A stretch of DNA of 15,981 nucleotides from JAGUYA01 sp043802425. GTDB lineage: Bacteria; Omnitrophota; Gorgyraeia; Gygaellales; Profunditerraquicolaceae. The notes beneath the pieces were generated by a model. It saw only the letters and a list, made by a program, of their open reading frames with translations, was not told the DNA's origin and searched no databases. The translations under genes and the position numbers were made by a program. Positions 13,308-15,981 of the stretch are shown in pieces. The stretch lies in assembly GCA_043802425.1 (NCBI GenBank), contig JAZDLA010000001.1:1-15981 (forward strand), written 5' to 3'. Each line of letters opens with the position of its first letter. The first letter of the stretch is position 1.

Positions 13308-14660
13308 TTACGATAGCCTGAATTCCCCTACCACAAATAACGAACCACAAACCAAAACTAAATCTTCTTTTTGGCTAAGCCGGCTTGCTTCTCCCCTAGC
13401 TTCTTTTACATCATGAGTTATGTGTACGGCCTTACCGTTAAAATATTGCGCTAAACATTCGGGTTCAGTAGCGCGAGGGTTACTACTTTTAGTTAAGATA
13501 ACTTCATCTGCTAATCCAGAAAGCTCCTGGCAGATACCTTTTATATCCTTATCGCTGGAGATACCTAAAACAAGAACCAGCCTTTTATATTTAAAATCTT
13601 GCTTAATTGTTTCTTTCAGGGCCCTAGATGAAGCAATATTCTGCGCGCCGTCTAGAACAATTAATGGGCTACGGGATACAACCTCACATCTTCCCGGCCA
13701 AAGAGTATTATACAGTCCGCTTCCTACAGCCTCAATACCTATAATTACGTTATGCAATTGCAGTCCTTCAATTGCGCCCACAGCTACCGCGGCATTTATT
13801 AATTGGTGTCCTCCAAAGAATTTCGTCTTTAAGTTAGAGTATTCGCCTAAGACGCCTTTTATCTTGAACCCATCTTTTGTCTTTTGGCAGGTTATATCTT
13901 TGCCTACTTCATATAACTTTGCACCTGTTTCGTTACACCTTTTTCTAATTACCTCCCTGGCCGCTTTTTCCTGAGGAGCGCTAACCACAATTAACTTTCG
14001 AACTTTCGAACTTTCGAACTTTCGAACTTTAATAATCCCCGCCTTCTCCGCAGAGATCTCTTTTAAGGTATTACCTAATTTCTGCGTATGCTCATAACTG
14101 ATGGGGGTTATGACTGCTACTAAAGGATCCACTACATTAGTGGCATCCAGCCTCCCGCCAAGACCAGTTTCTAAAACTGCAAAGTCTACCTTTTTCTCTT
14201 GGAAATAAACAAAGGCTAAAGAAGTGTAAACTTCAAAAAATGAAAGCGGGCCATATTCTTGGCCCCTATTATAAATTTCTATCGCAGGCTTTAACCGCCC
14301 CAGGATATCCGCTATCCCCTCCTGGCTAATCATCCCCTCAAAATCATATTTTAGCTGTTGATTCCCGAATACGGGTTCTAAAATCCTGACTCGTTCCCTG
14401 AAATCTGATAGATGCGGGGAAGTATATAAACCCACCTTATATCCGGCTTGCCTTAATATATAGGCAATAAATGCGCAGGTTGAGCCTTTACCTTTAGTCC
14501 CGGCGACGTGGATACATTTTAAGCCATCCTGGGGATTATTGATTATCTCCAGAAAACCCTTAATCCGCTCTAATATCAGGGATTCCTTATAGGGGTAGAT
14601 AGGGATATTCTCGTAATTGATAAGAGACTCTAGGTACTGGATGGTTTCGGGGTAGGTCAT
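13308..14660 (-). CDS. folC: Bifunctional folylpolyglutamate synthase / dihydrofolate synthase
   Basis: FolC joins glutamate to dihydropteroate, and adds further glutamates to reduced folates, using ATP in the cytoplasm. The 450-residue protein is complete and of family length. It has the P-loop GTKGKGST (54-61), the folate-binding segment YTSPHLSDFRERVRI (79-93), SFFEVYTSLAF (140-150) and ETGLGGRLDATN (164-175), with H191 in the usual metal-binding region. The Mur-ligase C-terminal domain includes LDGAQN. After the conserved AEKAGIIK, where relatives have a short P-G loop before VVSAPQ, residues 211-222 read KVRKFESSKVRK. This stretch is encoded by an 8-bp tandem repeat. It is 64 bp downstream of purH; that gap is largely a hairpin-forming repeat, and no Shine-Dalgarno site is visible before ATG 14660. 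Confidence 0.96.
   Translation of the reverse strand: MTYPETIQYLESLINYENIPIYPYKESLILERIKGFLEIINNPQDGLKCIHVAGTKGKGSTCAFIAYILRQAGYKVGLYTSPHLSDFRERVRILEPVFGNQQLKYDFEGMISQEGIADILGRLKPAIEIYNRGQEYGPLSFFEVYTSLAFVYFQEKKVDFAVLETGLGGRLDATNVVDPLVAVITPISYEHTQKLGNTLKEISAEKAGIIKVRKFESSKVRKLIVVSAPQEKAAREVIRKRCNETGAKLYEVGKDITCQKTKDGFKIKGVLGEYSNLKTKFFGGHQLINAAVAVGAIEGLQLHNVIIGIEAVGSGLYNTLWPGRCEVVSRSPLIVLDGAQNIASSRALKETIKQDFKYKRLVLVLGISSDKDIKGICQELSGLADEVILTKSSNPRATEPECLAQYFNGKAVHITHDVKEARGEASRLSQKEDLVLVCGSLFVVGEFRLS
13993..14030. repeat. 8-bp tandem repeat (AACTTTCG) inside folC
   Basis: Four perfect copies of AACTTTCG plus a partial fifth (AACTTT), 38 bp in all. Each junction forms the palindrome TTCGAA. 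Three units equal 24 bp, so on the coding strand the repeat cycles through all three frames and yields KVRKFESSKVRK without a stop. A change of three units keeps the frame; any other change shifts it. Confidence 0.92.
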
Positions 14661-14663
14661 TTA

Positions 14664-14728
14664 TTAGGTGATAGGTGTTTGGTGATAGATGTTAGGCAAA
14701 AACCTAAACCCTAACACCTAAAACCTAA
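14664..14728. repeat. Hairpin-forming TTAGGTG-type repeat between purH and folC
   Basis: Left arm TTAGGTGATAGGTGTT (14664-14679) pairs with right arm AACACCTAAAACCTAA (14713-14728) at 14 of 16 positions. An inner TTAGG/CCTAA stem (14692-14696 with 14703-14707) nests inside. The region is built from variants of GGTGATAG and TTAGG, and the right arm overlaps the purH stop codon. There is no U-tract, so a standard intrinsic terminator is unlikely. It fills the place where the folC ribosome binding site should be. Confidence 0.7.
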
Positions 14729-15981
14729 TGCTTGAAGTGCCTGATTCCGCTGGTAACCATGGAGACTTTATATTTATCGCAGGTCCTGATTATCTCTTCG
14801 TCAGCTATTGAGCCGCCGGGCTGGATGATGGCCTTTACGCCCATCTTAGCTGCTTCTATGACTGCATCGGCTTTCGGGAAGAATGCATCCGAGGCCAAAG
14901 TAGAATTTTTGCTTAACTTTCCTGCTTTCATTTTGGTGATCCTAACCGAATCAACTCGCGACATCTGCCCTGCTCCGATACCCACTGTCTTTGTGCCGCG
15001 GCTTAAAACAATGGCATTGGATTTTACGTGTTTTGCTACCTTCCAGCCAAAGATCAAACTCTCTAATTCCTGCTTAGTAGGTTTCTTTTTAGTGACAACC
15101 TTAAGACTATTTATACCCAGGGTCTCTAAATCTTTATCTTGAAGCAGGAGTCCACCACTTACACGCTTAAATTCAGGTTCAACTATAGTCCCTAACGCGT
15201 CCAATTCTAATAAGCGCAGGTTCTTTTTATCTTTGAATAAATCCAGCGCCTCCTTATCAAATCCCGGGGCAACGATACACTCCAAAAAACCGCTCTTGGC
15301 AATATATTTGGCGGTTTTAGGGTCGAGCCTTCTATTCAATGCTACAATGCTTCCGAATGCAGAAAGAGGATCGCACTTATGGGCATTTAAATATGCCTTA
15401 TCCAGGGTCTTATCCTCTGCCGCACCGCAGGGGTTATTGTGTTTTACAACCACTGCTGCGGGTTCGCTGAATTCTTTAACCAGCTCTAAGGCGCTGTTTA
15501 AATCTAAGATATTATTAAAGGATAATTCCTTACCCTGCAATTGTCTTAAATTAATTAAACCGCGGCCCTTGCCTTTCTCTTTGTAGAATGCTGCCTTCTG
15601 GTGCGGATTTTCTCCGTATCTTAAATCCTGGATCTTTTCAAAATGTAAATCCAGGTCCTGAGGAAATCCTGTCGCTAACGGCTGACCCGCAAAATGATTT
15701 TTTAGATAATTGTGTATGACGCTGTCATAATGGCCGGTAAGCGCAAAAACTTCTACAGCGAGCTCGCGCATCAGCTCTTTAGATAAACTGCCATTATTCT
15801 TTTTTAGTTCTGCGATAACCTGATTGTAACGAAGGGGATTAGAGATAACCGCTACATCCCTGTGGTTCTTGGCCGCAGAGCGCAACATCGAAGGCCCGCC
15901 GATATCAATATTCTCAATCACCTCTTCTATGGTCACATTGGGTTTTTGCGTAGTCTTTTCAAAGGGGTAAAGATTTACCAC
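14725..15981 (-). CDS. purH: AICAR transformylase / IMP cyclohydrolase, N-terminus cut by window edge
   Basis: PurH performs the last two steps of IMP synthesis: formylation of AICAR with 10-formyl-tetrahydrofolate, then ring closure. The visible 419 codons read in at VVNLYPFEKT and continue off the right edge. About 90-100 residues of the N-terminal cyclohydrolase domain are missing compared with the usual length near 515. Numbering from the edge, the sequence shows ENIDIGGPSMLRSAAKNH (23-40), DLRYGENPHQKAAFY (119-133), the transformylase active-site motif with K180 and H181 in KHNNPCGAA, and GIGAGQMSRVDSVRI. The C-terminus SDAFFPKADAVIEAA to SGIRHFKH is canonical. The first in-window codon, GTG, is internal and not a start. 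It precedes folC, which makes polyglutamylated folates, the cofactor form it uses. Confidence 0.96.
   Translation of the reverse strand: MVNLYPFEKTTQKPNVTIEEVIENIDIGGPSMLRSAAKNHRDVAVISNPLRYNQVIAELKKNNGSLSKELMRELAVEVFALTGHYDSVIHNYLKNHFAGQPLATGFPQDLDLHFEKIQDLRYGENPHQKAAFYKEKGKGRGLINLRQLQGKELSFNNILDLNSALELVKEFSEPAAVVVKHNNPCGAAEDKTLDKAYLNAHKCDPLSAFGSIVALNRRLDPKTAKYIAKSGFLECIVAPGFDKEALDLFKDKKNLRLLELDALGTIVEPEFKRVSGGLLLQDKDLETLGINSLKVVTKKKPTKQELESLIFGWKVAKHVKSNAIVLSRGTKTVGIGAGQMSRVDSVRITKMKAGKLSKNSTLASDAFFPKADAVIEAAKMGVKAIIQPGGSIADEEIIRTCDKYKVSMVTSGIRHFKH

Noticed and set aside
13420..13974. A 184-codon open frame on the plus strand
   Set aside because: Antisense to well-conserved folC sequence; a shadow of codon usage on the other strand.
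13993..14030. CRISPR array
   Set aside because: The repeats are 8 bp with no spacers; a simple tandem repeat inside a gene.
14664..14728. Rho-independent terminator after purH
   Set aside because: The inverted repeat is AT-rich, imperfect and has no T-run after it on the transcribed side; it fits a dispersed repeat better.
14732..15142. A plus-strand open frame with hydrophobic product
   Set aside because: Antisense to the conserved C-terminal part of purH; no independent evidence.

Overview
The window reads as a compact piece of a bacterial chromosome of moderate to low GC, with almost no intergenic DNA and no mobile element, CRISPR array, rRNA or tRNA that I can see. Cell-envelope genes (a lipoprotein with a lipobox, an L,D-transpeptidase, two membrane GT-C glycosyltransferases, membrane-anchored SGNH enzymes) point to a diderm-like bacterium. 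The mix of housekeeping genes with GT39/SGNH/sulfatase genes, and three kinds of very short repeat placed inside or beside genes, resembles uncultivated lineages such as Candidatus Omnitrophota. That placement is an inference from general resemblance; no marker gene here proves it.

Layout. Fourteen of the fifteen genes lie on the minus strand, so transcription runs from high to low coordinates. At the right edge, 5'-truncated purH is followed by folC, an alkaline-phosphatase-superfamily 'sulfatase', mnmE and folE. Four of these five proteins make or use folate cofactors. Downstream of folE come a small lipoprotein, a secreted protein with two copies of a 34-residue motif, and an alternating set: GT-C transferase, SGNH hydrolase, GT-C transferase, SGNH hydrolase (8808 down to 3655). 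This set probably builds or decorates an exported glycan.

The only plus-strand gene, comM (2080-3654), ends exactly where the last SGNH gene ends, stop codon against stop codon. On its other side comM is divergent from a second minus-strand operon (1967 to 1): a membrane-anchored coiled-coil protein, a DUF212/divergent-PAP2 membrane protein, a LysM L,D-transpeptidase and the first 19 codons of accA, all overlapping or 12 bp apart. The 112-bp divergent region holds a TATAAT box for each direction, placed unusually close to the start codons.

Points that stand out: an 8-bp tandem repeat translated in frame inside FolC; a GC-rich near-palindromic insertion translated in frame inside ComM; a third, hairpin-forming repeat between purH and folC; three 7-nt G/C homopolymers, two of them early in surface-glycan genes and one at the unusual TTG start of mnmE; a TPR-like insertion in one SGNH hydrolase; and a 'sulfatase' that lacks the formylglycine motif. 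I see no clearly new defence or mobile system. The best candidates for undescribed biology are the GT-C/SGNH quartet with its duplicated-motif secreted protein, and the short repeats that insert into conserved genes without breaking the frame.
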